Shown here piece by piece: positions 44,759-56,259 of a stretch of DNA of 64,000 nt. The stretch comes from Canna indica. Its lineage: Eukaryota > Streptophyta > Magnoliopsida > Zingiberales > Cannaceae. The first letter of the stretch is position 1. Every line of letters begins with the position of its first letter. The notes beneath the pieces are model-generated. The model worked only from the letters and a program-made list of their open reading frames with translations, had not been told where the DNA came from and did no database searches. Location of the stretch: positions 22,762,001 to 22,826,000 of the forward strand of contig CP136893.1 of NCBI GenBank assembly GCA_034359265.1, in the 5' to 3' direction. The position numbers and the translations under genes are program-made.

Positions 44759-47700
44759 TTGTTGATGGAGAAAGGTAAGAGTCTCCGCCCAGGTAGGTGC
44801 CCTAGCGTGATCGTCATCTTTGATCAATCGGCAGTTCGTCCATCTGCCGAGGATCTCGAGGGGTGGTCTATCGTTTGTGATAGGGGTCGTCGCCGCTCTC
44901 CACCACTTGACTTTCGGTCTCATCCACCGTGTCGCCTCCCTTACCGGCCTCCCGTTTCTCACACTACTAGAGTGTGATGTGTACGATCTCGCAACACTTC
45001 CCTCAATCAGTTGCCCTTCGCAGACTCTCATCATCACTCTCGGCTGGCCGCTGCTTCCATTAATGGCTCTGAGCACCTCCCATCGAGCTCCTTGCGTAGC
45101 AGTTTCCAGCGAATTTTCGGGGATCCGCCTGACCACTTCAGATCGCGCCCGAGCGGGTTGCCGCCATCTGCTCATCCGTGGATATCCGAGGACTTGGCTG
45201 CTCTTCCCTCACGCAAGTCATTCTCTGACGTTGTCAAAACCCAGCCTTTCGCCCATTCTCAGGCTCTGTTTAAGAATGTTGGTAGTCACCGTATATCACC
45301 TTTGTGTTCTCTTTCTGGATTCTTCAAATCACTTCGTGCGAGCGATAGCTGCTTTCGATGCTTTGAGCGGGTCATGCGGCTTCTAAATGCAACTCTAGTC
45401 TGTGATGCTATATTTGTAGGCGTTTTGGTCACATCATAAGTCATTGTCCGACGTCCATCGCTACAGCCGTCGGTGCAAGGAATGTCAATCGCTGGTATGC
45501 CTCAGAAAGCCCTTCCAAAGAAGCTCCCATCCACCATATGAAGCCATGCCAAGCCCCGCCATTGATACCAACTCACTCTCTGGCATCGCCTCCTAAAGCT
45601 CCTACGTCTTTCGATAGCCCTCCTTTGTTCCCCGACCTTGTGAGTCAGGCCTCCTCTACTCGCCCTGTAATGGAAGCGTCTTGTCCTCTTCGTCTCCAAA
45701 GCTATGTTCTTGAGACTAACCTTACCAGAAAAGGTAGGGATCTTTTGATGTGGAAGTGGATCCGCATAGGCATCACCAGCTCCTGTGGCACTGCTGAACG
45801 TATCGTTCGCCACATCAGCATTTGCTTTCCTGGTTTTGAAGGCGACCCGACTCTGTGGAAGATCAAACCTCTTGACGATGACATGTTGTTACTGTGCCCG
45901 TCGTCTCTTGCCAAAACTTCCCTCCTCGGTTAGAAGTACCTGGCAGTGGTATGGGCTAGTGGAGTCGTTGGTATGGGCTGGTGGTACCTCGGAAACATGC
46001 ATACCTTGAAGATCGACATAAGGTGGAACCCATGTTATGGGCCACATCCAGGTGCTGGCAGTCTGGGCGACGACATCCGTGCGGGGAGTCCTCTACATCC
46101 TGGCTCCTCTTTGGCTACACCGACGGCGTCCCAATCCATCTCCCTGTCGATCATGGCTTCTCACTCTCTTGCTTCGGCCTTTTCAAGCTCTGTTCAGCCC
46201 TTCGACGCGACATCTGCGACCAGAAGTCAGGTGGCGTCGAGCTTAGTTCCTGCATCTACCATGCAAGAGTTCACACTTGGTGCACCGGCGGGTCAGCCGG
46301 CTACTTCGATGACCTCCCTGGGACCGGTCCTATATTCATCTTCATTGTTCACCGGTCCCTGGTGTCTCGCTTATCCAGTGGGCCACCCCTTGGGTTTTCA
46401 AATTTGGGAGGCAGGAAGTAATCTGATCACATCAGCAGGAGTCTGAGATGACAAAGTCACTTTGCGCATTACGCTATAGCCAGGTGTTAGCGGCGGGGTC
46501 TCTTTGTTCAGGCTAATGTCATTCAGGCCCCCACCATCGCTTCTGAGTGTTTACTGGGGTGTGGGCCCTTCTTTTGGCAATCTGTTGCTGCTGGGTTCTT
46601 CTGGGCCCCCTTAGGGGTGTCCATTCTTTGGTTCACACCGAACTGAACCGAAAAACCAAATCAAATTTTTTGGTTCAGTTCGGTTTCAACGGTTGCAGGT
46701 TCGGTTCTTGATCCGAACTGAACCCGAATTTTGGGTTTCGGTTCTTGACCCGAACTGAACCCGAATTTTGAGTTTCAGTTCAGATTCGATTCCTGGATTC
46801 CGGGAACCAACCCGAACCAAAAACCAAATTAATTAAAAAATAATATTTTTTTAATTTTTAACCCATGTAAGTAAATGGGTATTGGGTAATAATTTTTAAT
46901 TTTTAATTTTTAACCGAATTAATTAAAATTTTGATTTTCGGGTTGGAAATCGAACCGAATGAAATAATTTTGGTCCAGGTTAGATCGGTTTAGGCATAAT
47001 TCGATTCGGGTTCGGGTTGGAATTTTGGTATGAATTTTTTTTTGATTTGATTTAATTCAGTTCGGTTCGGTTTGAACCGAATGGACAACCCTAGGCCCCC
47101 TACTAGGGCGGCCCACTCTATTTTGTGGCCTACTGGTTATCCCCCTCCCTTCTCTTCTCTTATTACGCTTAATCCGACTCAAATTCTATATTTTCAGAAT
47201 AGGTAGAATCCTCTACTGACTTTGCCACGTCAACCCCTAGATTTTGACTGGGTGGACAATTTTACTACATCAACTCTCGAGATCCTCATGCCCAATCCAC
47301 CTGCTATGTGTGGCGACTCAAACTGGTTCGGGCCACCAGGAGCTCCCGCTCTCCTTGCGCGGCCCAAAAAAATGTCTGGACCAACTGAGCCCTCAAACGG
47401 GCGTGCGGGCCAAGAGAAGGCTGTTGCGGAGGACTGAATCCTCAATCACACTCTCCCATTGTCGAATGTGCAGTTTGACTGTCGAGGATAGTCCATCGGA
47501 CAACATTTTTGTCCGACACAGCCCTTGACTTTTGAAGGTTGCTAAGTCAGGGAATGCCTTAGAACATGCTATGAAAAGAAAAGAGATGAGCCTGGGTACC
47601 AACAGGGGACTTGCCCGAATATCCAATAAACCCCCTGATCGCACAACCAGTACTACACCTCTTCACTGTTTAGACCTGATGATGCTTGACAATGCGGACA

Positions 47701-47790
47701 TGATGGCTCGTCTAAATTGCCTGGGGTTTGTGGACGTGAATGAAGCTATGTGCAAGCGCATCAAGGCGCAGGAGGCCTCTAGTGTGACTT
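44759..47790 (+). pseudogene. LINE ORF1 (nucleic-acid-binding Gag-like protein), broken
   Basis: Starts MEKGKSLRPGRCPSV. The 45011-45439 frame includes HPWISEDLAALPSRKSFSDVVKT, a typical plant LINE ORF1 phrase. Two adjoining zinc knuckles are readable over frame changes at about 45349-45470: CFRCFERGHAASKC and CYICRRFGHIISHC. The DUF4283-like or C-terminal region (45538-46446) has SYVLETNLTRKGRDLLMWKW and FEGDPTLWKIKPLDDDMLLLCPS, and the last part resumes after the MITE with WVDNFTTSTLEILMPNPP. ORF1 binds LINE RNA. Stops and frameshifts leave no complete frame. Confidence 0.7.
46612..47093. mobile_element. hAT MITE with a perfect 8 bp target duplication, inside LINE ORF1
   Basis: 482 bp, TAGGGGTGTCCATTCTTTGG.. 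to ..CCGAATGGACAACCCTA. GGCCCCCT flanks both sides exactly (46604-46611 and 47094-47101). Subterminal sequence is rich in GGTTCGGTTC / GAACTGAACC in both orientations. No coding. Confidence 0.93.
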
Positions 47791-47877
47791 AGTGATTGGC
47801 TCGGATTGTGCCCCTGTAGGCTCTTTTTGGAGTAACTTGTTGTGTGTCACATTTTGTAATGTATGTTACTCTTTGAT

Positions 47878-48825
47878 TGTGTGCCTCCTTTTCGAATGGC
47901 AAGGGCTTTTGCAGGCCTAGTAAGCACTTTATGCTAAAGAACTTTGTCAGGAATTCTCATTGTAGCATCTTTTGCATTAATGAAACTAAGATCTCAGACT
48001 TCAACAAGTTTTGGATGCGTAGATCGGTTTGTTCAAATAAGTTTGATTTCTCTTTTCGCAACTCTGTGGGTCTATTGGGTAGACAATTGATTGCTTGGAA
48101 TGTGGACATTTGGGAAGGACTTACCTCATTTTTCGGAAAGCACTTCATTGGTTGTCTTCTAGTGAATCGCCGCACGCATAGGGAGCTAGGGGTTTTAAAT
48201 GTTTATGGGCCGCCAAATAGAAATGAGAAGGCCTCTTTCTGGACTGAGCTGGAAAAAATTCTTGGTCAAAATAGCCTTGAGACTATAATATATAGGGGGT
48301 GATTTCAACGTCACCCGTTCGGATTCGGAAAGATTCAACTATTCGGGGAATGCGACTGATTCGGCTCGCTTTTCGAGTATTATCTATGACTCGACGTTCG
48401 TGGATCTTCCGATTTCGGGACGACAATATACTTGGTACAACAATCATTCATCTCCTGCGTCGGCCCAACTTGATTGTATTCTAGTCAGCGAGAACTTTGC
48501 CCGATCTTTCGTTGTCTGTGTTGTTAGTGTGGGTAATCGAAAGCTTTCTGATCACGCCCCGTTGACTCTCTTGGTTCATGGGCCACACGTAAACCCCTCC
48601 TTCGGATTGGAACACTTCTGGTTGGCTTTGCTATCATTCGCGGATATTGTGAAGGAATGTTGGGCCTTGGAGATACGTGGGGATGGCTCCGTGATCGGTA
48701 CCTGGATCTCGAAGTGCCGCCTTCTCATATCTAGGTTACGTAAATGGAGCAAAAGCCTGGTTCATGCAAATAAAGCTCATATCGAGGATCTGGAGTCCCG
48801 TCTAGAGTCCAGGTTTGTTGGTTAA
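47878..48825 (+). pseudogene. LINE ORF2 endonuclease domain
   Basis: Frames read CSIFCINETKISD (catalytic Glu of the ET motif), GVLNVYGPPNRNEKASFW, GDFNVTRSDSERFN (catalytic Asp/Asn), FVDLPISGRQYTWYNN and NRKLSDHAPLTLLV (SDH catalytic pair). This is the AP-endonuclease-like nuclease that nicks the target. A frame change at about 48297, within the IIYRGDFNVT segment, and a stop near 48826 break it. Confidence 0.88.
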
Positions 48826-50650
48826 AAGAAGGAGACATGAACACCAAATTTTTTTCACTGTGTTGCTTCTAGAAGAAGGCGTAAAAATTGGATAAGCTCT
48901 TTAAATGAGAATGGGCACATCATTGAATCTGAAAAAGATATCGATGTGGCTTTTAACAATTTATTTAAGAACTCAATTGGGTCGGCTAGGGCCGGCCTAC
49001 TACTACCAAATTGGGATGTTTTGTATGATGGCAGCTTGGGTGACTTTTCGGACCTCATCACACCGTGCTCGGGGGAAGAGATACTTATGAACTTAAAGCA
49101 AATGGGCAAGGACAAGGCCCTAGGTCCCGATGGTCTATCCGCAGAATTCTTCATTGCTACTTGGAGCATAATTAGTGGTGACATCACGAGGGTTTTAAAT
49201 GAGTTGATGTTTGAGAATGGAGAAATGGAAAGGGTAAATAAGTCTTTTATCATTCTAATACCGAAAGTAAATGGGGCAAACACCATCTCTCAGTTTAGGC
49301 CTATTAGCCTTACGACGAGTATCATAAAAATTCTTTCTAAAATCTTGGCAACAAAACTAAAGAGACACATGGATACACTGGTGGATGATACACAATGCGT
49401 GTTTCTCAAGGGAAGGTCCAAAGTGGATAGTTACGTGACGGCTTATGAGATTGCCCATCTTTGTAAAAGAAGAAAGGAGGACGCTATGCTTGTTAAATTG
49501 GATATGGTGAAAGCCTTTGATAGCATAGATTGGGACTTCCTTTGGTCCCTTATGGAGGCAAGAGGCCTCCCACACCTTTGGACTGTTTGGATTTTGCGCA
49601 TCTTGAGATCTAGTAAATCTGTAGTTGTGGTCAACGGAATCCCGAGGCCAAGGTTCCAGCACCGAAGAGGGCTGCGACAGGGCGACCCCCTCTCTCCTTA
49701 TCTATTTTTGCTTGTGGCAGACGTGTTCTCTAAACTGATGGGTCTTGCATGCCGAAATAACCTAATTCATGGGGTTAAACTAGATAACGGTAGGGAGGTG
49801 GTAAACTTGGAATTTGTCGATGACTTCATGGTGTTTACAAGAGGAAGCAAGGATGACATTCTAAACTTGAAGCTTTTACTTCATGGTTTTGAGCTTATGA
49901 CCAGCCTCCACGTTAATTTTAATAAAACTTCCGCGACACACATGCTTGACAATGGTAATAGAGCTACTAAAGCTACAACGATTTTGGGGTGTACGGCTAG
50001 GGATTTCCTGATATCATACCTGGGGTTGCCTCTTAGAAATTGCAAGCTCCATAAAAGTGACTGGCGCACAATGATCGAAAAAGTAAATGACATGCTTGCG
50101 GGGTGGCAGGGGAACCTACTTTCGAGGGGAGGGGGGGGCTAATACTCATCAACAATATAATTAGCAGCATTCCTGAACGCACCAAAGTAGGTTATCAAGG
50201 AAATCGACAGAAGAATGAGACATTTCCTTTGGAACGAGTCGAGTGGGGTTTTCGGGAAGGGGCCTCTAGTCTACTGGTCTGATGTGATGATGCCAAAAAG
50301 AAATGGTGTGCTAGGTATTCTCGATCTGGAGCGTCATAACATTGCAAGGTTGGGTAGGTGGTGGTGGGGAATTGTTATCAGCAAAAAATTGCTTCGGGTT
50401 GAGATCGTTTTGAGTAAATACTTCGGCCGCAGGGGGTGGTCTAGTAATCACAGGGGCTTCAACTAGTCTCCCATTTGGAAGGGATTGCTACCTCTCAAAC
50501 ATACTTTTAGCCTGGGTGTGACGATCCACATAGGGAATGGTGAGAACACTAGCTTCTGGCACGATAGATGGGTCGATGGCTCGTGTTTAGCTTACCAATT
50601 TTCAAATTTATATGACGTGTCAGACAATAAACTTTCTTCGGTATCCGACT
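48826..50650 (+). pseudogene. LINE ORF2 reverse transcriptase and C-terminal region
   Basis: The open frame 48946-50142 carries KDKALGPDGLSAEFF, FIILIPKVNGANTISQFRPISL, VFLKGRSKVDS, VKLDMVKAFDSIDWDFLW, RRGLRQGDPLSPYLFLLVADVFS and LEFVDDFMVF. The catalytic box is FVDD where plant LINEs normally have FADD. SYLGLPLRNCKL follows. After a G-run at 50131-50140 the frame shifts, and 50215-50650 reads LVYWSDVMMPKRNGVLGILDLERHNIARLGRWWW and ENTSFWHDRWV, the tail that precedes zf-RVT in relatives. It is truncated at 50659 by the gypsy LTR. One long open frame suggests the insertion is fairly young. Confidence 0.9.
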
Positions 50651-50659
50651 TGGCGGGTG

Positions 50660-52848
50660 TGTCACACCCCAAATCCAATATGACCGATCAGGGTACACCA
50701 CGTAAACCGAAGCCTAACCCAAATCAAACACAATATAGAAATAACCTAAACAGACTTATACTTTATCAAAAGAAAATAATTCAAGTTATTTACAACCAAA
50801 CCATAGACTCAAAAACAAACATAAAGTGCTCAAGTTATTTTAAGAAAGATTAATAAATAATCAAGACTCCTAAAAATAACAAATGCGGAAATATCGACCC
50901 AAGTCTACATGACTCAATGACTCAAAGAAAAGAGAAAAGACTCAGGTATCCCCCTCGACCACGACATGTCACGAGACCCGCTGCCCTGCCGCCACCAGCC
51001 GCGCTACTGCACCCTAGTACCTCTCTGATCTAGCTCAGGTGCTGAAAAACAACAACATAAGAGGGGTAAGTCCAACTAGACCTTAGTGAGTAGATCAGTC
51101 CCAATCTACCACATTCGGCATTATCAATTAAAACACATATTTAAGCATAAGAAAAATGAAGCATAATTCAAGTGTATTTATTTAATTATCAAATCAATCT
51201 TCCTAGATATCGTATAGCAATCTGTAGAAAATATGACACCAAGTATAAAATATAAATATGCTTAATGCAATAATCGAGATGCTCGCCCGGACCTATCGGT
51301 CCTCATAGCCATATATGGTAGGTAGTCAATGTGGCCTCCGATCTACCACTCAACCAGTGTCGTCTCTTCTGATCCCTCACCAACACGGCTCTTCCAATCC
51401 GTCTCTTTCGGGCATATGTTTCCCTCACCGATCGGGTCTTTGGACTGTCTCTTTGAGGTATGGTCTCCCCTCACCAGTCGGACTTTCGGAATAAGGCCAA
51501 TGCTGTCTCTTTGGAGTATACCCTCCCCTCACCAGCGGGACTTTCGAGAAATGGAACAAGCATATCTCTCACACACACACATATAAGTAAAGTGCATAAC
51601 GCAACCCATGTATATTGAAGATATGTTAAGGACATACCTCGGCCTCCACAACTTCATGTCATACATCATACTCACATATATATAAAACAATGCTCATGAC
51701 TCATAAACAACCAACATAAAAAGTAACCATGATTAAACATAATTTCACAGCGGTATATCACATACATCATAACATAATAAATAAAGAACATCTCACCACG
51801 CATATATCCGCAAGTATATGTCACCGACAAATATCAACATGCTAGAACAATTTAAGCTATAGCGATGATATCAATAGGGAACTTTATGCAAGGTACTAAT
51901 TGTAGAGAGCATCTATGATGAGCCACCAACCTCTTTTATGACCCTGACCGCACCTCCAATGGCCGGCCTACCCCCCTTACCCGAGTGCTCTAAGAGCAAG
52001 GGAGGTTCGGCCCTACAAGCCCTTCTTAGGGTCATCTCAATGCGCAATTTAATTTAGGATCTTAGGTTCCTAAGTGTCTCTAAGTTCTTGGTTTTCCCTA
52101 ATCATGGGTCTACACCTTTAGGCATGCTCTAACCACACATGACATACCCTTAAGGTGCAATCTTAATGCTAAACATGATTTCAAGGCCCTCTATATAGGT
52201 ATTAAGGGTCGATCGACCCTTAGGTCATTAAATTCACAACAATAACGAGAGGACCCTCAATTCATCCTTCGGATTCAATATGAGAAACTTCATCCAAAAA
52301 TCTGAAAAATTCCCTCTCATAGGGGCAGCGGCATAATGAAGGAATTTGGGGGGAAAGAACTTAGTCCACTCACCTTATTGTAGGAAACGGAGAGGAAGAA
52401 GAACCTAAGGACCTTCCTACGATCAACGCCGATAAACTTGCGGAATTCGGCCTCCACTTGGCTCCCTCCCACACGGCGTCGCCTCTCTCCTTTTGCCTCG
52501 GGTGGCATGCGGCTAAACATCTAGCCATATGCCCCAGGTGGTATTTTTATGGGTCTGGTTGGGCCCAAATGACCAAAATACCTCCCCCTTTAGCTACTCG
52601 ATCTAAAAAGCTCGTATCTAACAGGTTCTCACTCCGATTCGAGTTTCGCTTGAACCTATAGACTCGTTTCGAGACTCTCTATCATAATAGCATGCTAAAT
52701 CACAGAAATAAGGTAAATAATTTTCTTAACTTTTTTCTATATTGATTGCTTACCCGAATTCAATCCCGCGGCTCTACGCCAATCCGCGCTAACTCGAGCC
52801 CATGGTCCCCTACTTAAGAATAATACATTGTTATTAGGATTTTGAGCA
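50660..52848 (-). repeat. 3' LTR of the second gypsy element
   Basis: About 2189 bp, TGTCACACCCC.. to ..TTTTGAGCA on the + strand. It contains a tandem array (51340-51560) with CCCTCACCRRTCGGACTTTCGG-type units. The interior border is placed by the adjoining purine tract. Confidence 0.75.
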
Positions 52849-52851
52849 TTA

Positions 52852-52868
52852 TAATTTCTCCCTTCTTA
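52852..52868 (-). other. Polypurine tract of the second gypsy element
   Basis: The - strand reads TTAAGAAGGGAGAAATT directly before the LTR, in the proper place for plus-strand priming. Confidence 0.65.
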
Positions 52869-52889
52869 AAGAAAATTCATCATCGAATT

Positions 52890-53105
52890 TTTAGATGAGG
52901 AAAAAGAAGCTCACCTCGACATTAAAAAGGTACGAGTACTTCTCTCTCATATCCTTCTTGACCTCCCAAGTGGCCTCCTACCCTGAATGGTGCTCCCAAC
53001 GAACTTTCACTAAGGGGACCTCTTTGGACCTCACCTTCCTCACCTGCTTGTCTAGGATCTCTACGGGCCACTCCTAAAAAAAATGGCCGGATCAACCTCC
53101 ACTGT
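52890..53105 (-). pseudogene. Chromodomain at the integrase C-terminus of the second gypsy element
   Basis: The - strand reads EWPVEILDKQVRKVRSKEVPLVKVRWEHHSG, a stop, then EATWEVKKDMRERYSYLF. This matches the Tekay chromodomain pattern (PVRILDRK..VKVLWRNHSVEEATWE..MREKYPHLF). Chromodomains steer integration to marked chromatin. The stop replaces the residue before EATWE. Confidence 0.85.
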
Positions 53106-54178
53106 AGCAACATCTAGGATATTGGACTCATCCCGAGCATGCCGCTTAAGCATGGATACATGGAAAACAGGATGCACCCGGTCAATGCTATGCGGTAGAG
53201 CCAACTCATAAACAACTGCTCCTCTGCGCCATAATATAGGGAATACCCCCGATGAATATTGGGCTCAACTTTCCCTTCCTCCCAAAGCGCACAACCCTCT
53301 TCATAAGGGACGCCTTCAGGAAAATCGAATCACATTCCTGAAACTCCACGTCGAGGGCTTTACCGTCGGCATATATCTTTCGATGACTCTGAGCTGCTAA
53401 AAGTCGTTTCTTGATTAGCTTTAGTTTCTCAACGGCGTCATGAACCAAGTCTGGCCCCAGCATTTGGAACTCACTGGCCTCAAACCAGCCTACTGGTGAC
53501 CTACACCTGTACAAAGTCTCAAATGGGACCATGCCAATACTGCTATGGTGGTTGTTATTATAAGCAAACTCTACCAAAGGTAAGTGCCTCTCCCAACTAC
53601 CCTCCAGATCCATCACGCATGCCTTCAGCATGTCCTCAATTGTCTGGATGGTCCTCTCCGATTGTCCGTCTATCTAAGGATGAAAAGCAATACTGAAGCG
53701 CACCTGCGTACCCAAAGCCTCTTGAAACGACTGCCAGAATCGAGCGGTGAATCGTGTGCCTCAATCGAATATGATCATCACTGGGATCCCATGGTAAGCC
53801 ATAATATGGTCAAGAAACAACTGCTCATACTGCTTAGTAGAGAAAGTGGTCTTCACCGAAATGAAGTGTGCCGATTTGGTCAAGCAATCTACCACCACCC
53901 AGATAGAACCATTTCCTTTCTTTGACCTCGGTAATCCGGTAACAAAGTCCATGGTAATTTTCTCTCATTTCCATTCTGGCACCTCAAGGTTTTGCAAAAA
54001 TCCTACGGGTCTCAAGTGTTCGGCCTTTACTTGCTGGTAGACCAAACATTTAGATACAAACTCTACCACCTCCCGCTTCATCCCTTTCCACTAGTAGTGC
54101 TACCTCAAATCTTGATACATCTTGGTGGTCCCCAGATGCATAGTGTGAGTGGAGCAGTGGGCCACCTCTAGTACCCAC
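53106..54178 (-). pseudogene. Integrase of the second gypsy element
   Basis: From high to low coordinate: THTMHLGTTKMYQDLR, GMKREVVEFVSKCLVYQQVKAEH (second Cys changed to Tyr), ITMDFVTGLPRSKKGNGSIWVVVD (first Asp), HIMAYHGIPVMIIFD (second Asp kept, next codon a stop), SERTIQTIEDMLKACVMDLEGSW (Glu), FAYNNNHHSSIGMVPFETLYRCRSP and LSPIFIGGIPYIMAQRSS. The catalytic D-D-E residues are present, but stops near 53760 and 53680 break the frame. Confidence 0.88.
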
Positions 54179-55201
54179 CTACGGACCTCTGCCATGCTGC
54201 ATCAATACGCACCCCAGTCCAACCCCAAAAGCATCACAATAAACTGCAAATCCTCTCGACCCCAATGGTAGTGCCACTACAGGAGCGGTAGTCAAACGGT
54301 CCTTGAGCTTCTGAAAGCTCTTCTCGCATTTGTCATCCCATATAAACTTTACTTTCTTTTGAGTTAGGCGTTCGAGCGGAGCAGCAATCTTGTAAAAATT
54401 CTCCACGAACTTTTTGTAGTAACCGGCCAACCCTAAGAAGCTGCGGATCTCGATCACACTGGTCGGCCTCTCACAGTTCCAAACTGCCTCAATCTTTACA
54501 GGATTGACTTTTACACCATCCCGGGATACAATATGCCCCAGGAATCCCACACTAGTCACCCAGAACTCACACTTTGAAAGCTTTGCAAAGAGCTGGTGTT
54601 GCATGAGAGTTTCTAGAACTACCCTTAAGTGCTCCCTGTGCTCTGCCTCGCTCCTGAAATATACTAGAATGTCATCAATGAAGAATATGATGAATTTATC
54701 CAAAAAGTCCTTGAACACCCGGTTCATCAGCTCCATGAAGGCTGCTGGGGCGTTAGTAAGCCCAAAGGACATGAACAGGAGCTCATAGTGTCCATACCGC
54801 GTCCTGAAAGCAGTCTTCTGAGTATCTGGATCCCTGATCCTCAACTGGTGATACCTTGACCTCATATCAATCTTCGAGAACCACTTAGCTCCCTGCAACT
54901 GATTGAATAAGTCGTCAATCTTGGAAAGCAAGTATCGGTTCTTGATCATTACCTTATTGAGCTGCGGGTAATCAATGCACATTTGCATGGATCCATCTTT
55001 CTTTTTCACGAACAACATCGACGCCCCCCAGGGTGAGACACTTGGGAGAATGAACCCAATGTCTAACAGCTCATGCAACTGCACTTTAAGCTCCCCCAGC
55101 TCGGCGGGTGCCATTTGGTATGAGGGAATTGATATAAGCTTCACCCCTGGCTGCAACTCGATACAGAACTCAGTCTCCCGCACTGGTGGTAGTCCCGACA
55201 A
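54179..55201 (-). pseudogene. Reverse transcriptase of the second gypsy element, running into a cut RNase H
   Basis: The open frame of 340 residues starts in the RT lead ([18 protein letters not shown]) and has [39 protein letters not shown], catalytic [23 protein letters not shown] and [15 protein letters not shown]. It then begins RNase H ([20 protein letters not shown]) and stops; the rest of RNase H, readable in the relic at 2230-2545, is absent. The RT core looks complete. The R in [11 protein letters not shown] replaces the usual Gly. Confidence 0.9.
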
Positions 55202-56075
55202 CTCCTAAGGAAACACATTTGGAAAGTCCATAACAACCGGTGTACTCTCTATGTTGCTGGCCGAGCATCAGCTTGCGAGCCTGGAGAGCAGAGACAAAAG
55301 CCAAGAAGGACTGACAGCCACCGACCATCAGCTTGCGGGCCTGGAGAGCAGAGATCACCCTGATAGAGTCCCCTCGCCCATCACCCTGAAAGGTAAATGG
55401 TGATATTTCCGACTTGCAAAATGTAACCACCTTTGTCCTACAATTGAGTGATGCATAATGGGCTGATAGCCAATCAATGCCCCAAATCACATCCAACTCT
55501 AAGGTTGGTAATACCATCAACCCCACTTTTATATTGTGCCCACCTATGGAAATGTCACAGTCTGTGAAGACCGTCCTCGCAACAACAATACTGCTTGTAA
55601 GTGTAGACACTGCTAATGGTTCAGCTAACCAACTTGTGTCCTTCCCCAACCTCGATGCCAGCAACTTAGATAGAAATGAATGAGTAGCACTTGGATCAAA
55701 CAGTGCGTAAGCAGGTAATGTACTAACTGAAATGATACCTATCACCACTGCATTGGACGCCTCCGCGCCCTCAGGAGTCAATGCAAAGACACGAGCAGGT
55801 GGCCTCCCTGGACCCGTTGTACGTTGCTGCCCCGTCCCCTGAGTCTGAGTCTGATGCGCCACTGAAGTTGTCAACATATGAGCTCTCCCTCTGGGTGGTA
55901 ATGCTGCTTGACAGCCTGCAGGGCAGTCCCTCCTGATGTGGCATGGCTGACCACGCCCAAAATAGGTACTCGAGCCGTAGCAAGCTCTTCTATGCCTCCT
56001 CCCGCACTACCACACTCTAGCACCTCGTCTCTCTGCCCTCCTAGTCGGTTCAAAGAAACGCTTCTTGTTTGACAT
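55170..56075 (-). pseudogene. gag end and protease of the second gypsy element
   Basis: Frame 55170-55877 reads YALFDPSATHSFLSKLLASRLG (active-site loop as DPSA), VLPTLELDVIWGIDWLSAHYA and CRTKVVTFCKSEISPFTF. Upstream is a degenerate zinc knuckle (GQPCHIRRDCP) and a basic RRAERRGAR segment up to about 56075, where homology ends. At 55265-55353 the phrase SALQARKLM(V/L)G is duplicated at a 57 bp spacing, and the frame is lost just before the RT lead (FPNVFP, stop). Confidence 0.82.
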
Positions 56076-56259
56076 GACTGATTGTCGGTATTTGATTACT
56101 GCATTGAGAGTATCGTTTGCAAGTTGATATTTTTGTCCAAAGATGAAATGTCAATGTTGTGCTTAGTAACTTGTAATGTGACCTGCTAATTATTTATTTC
56201 TTTTTTATTTTAATCAATTTGTTGAGCTAATTACATTAATGTTTTGTTTTATTCTATGT

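Larger units (their letters stand above)
44759..50659 (+). mobile_element. L1-type LINE, 3' part lost at a gypsy insertion
   Basis: Order on + strand: ORF1 with two CCHC knuckles, then ORF2 with AP-like endonuclease, reverse transcriptase and a terminal zinc-finger-type region, as in plant L1 elements. Sequence is interrupted at 46612-47093 by a hAT MITE and ends at 50659 where an LTR begins (TGTCACACC). No poly-A tail or target duplication can be seen because the 3' end is not recovered to the right of the gypsy relic. Confidence 0.88.
50660..56090 (-). mobile_element. Tekay/Del-like Ty3-gypsy chromovirus, 5'-truncated, RNase H deleted
   Basis: In - strand order: part of gag, protease, RT, the start of RNase H, integrase, a chromodomain, PPT, 3' LTR (50660-52848). 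The 5' LTR, PBS and most of gag are missing: homology stops at about 56075-56090 and unrelated copia sequence begins soon after. RNase H is cut after LGCVLMQHG, and integrase sequence follows directly. It is related to the relic at 1-6324 and is better preserved. The chromodomain places it in the chromovirus branch. Confidence 0.88.

Noticed and set aside
44970..44990. CACACTACTAGAGTGTG resembling a CACTA terminus
   Set aside because: It sits inside LINE ORF1 sequence, has no partner end and no 3 bp duplication; a chance match.
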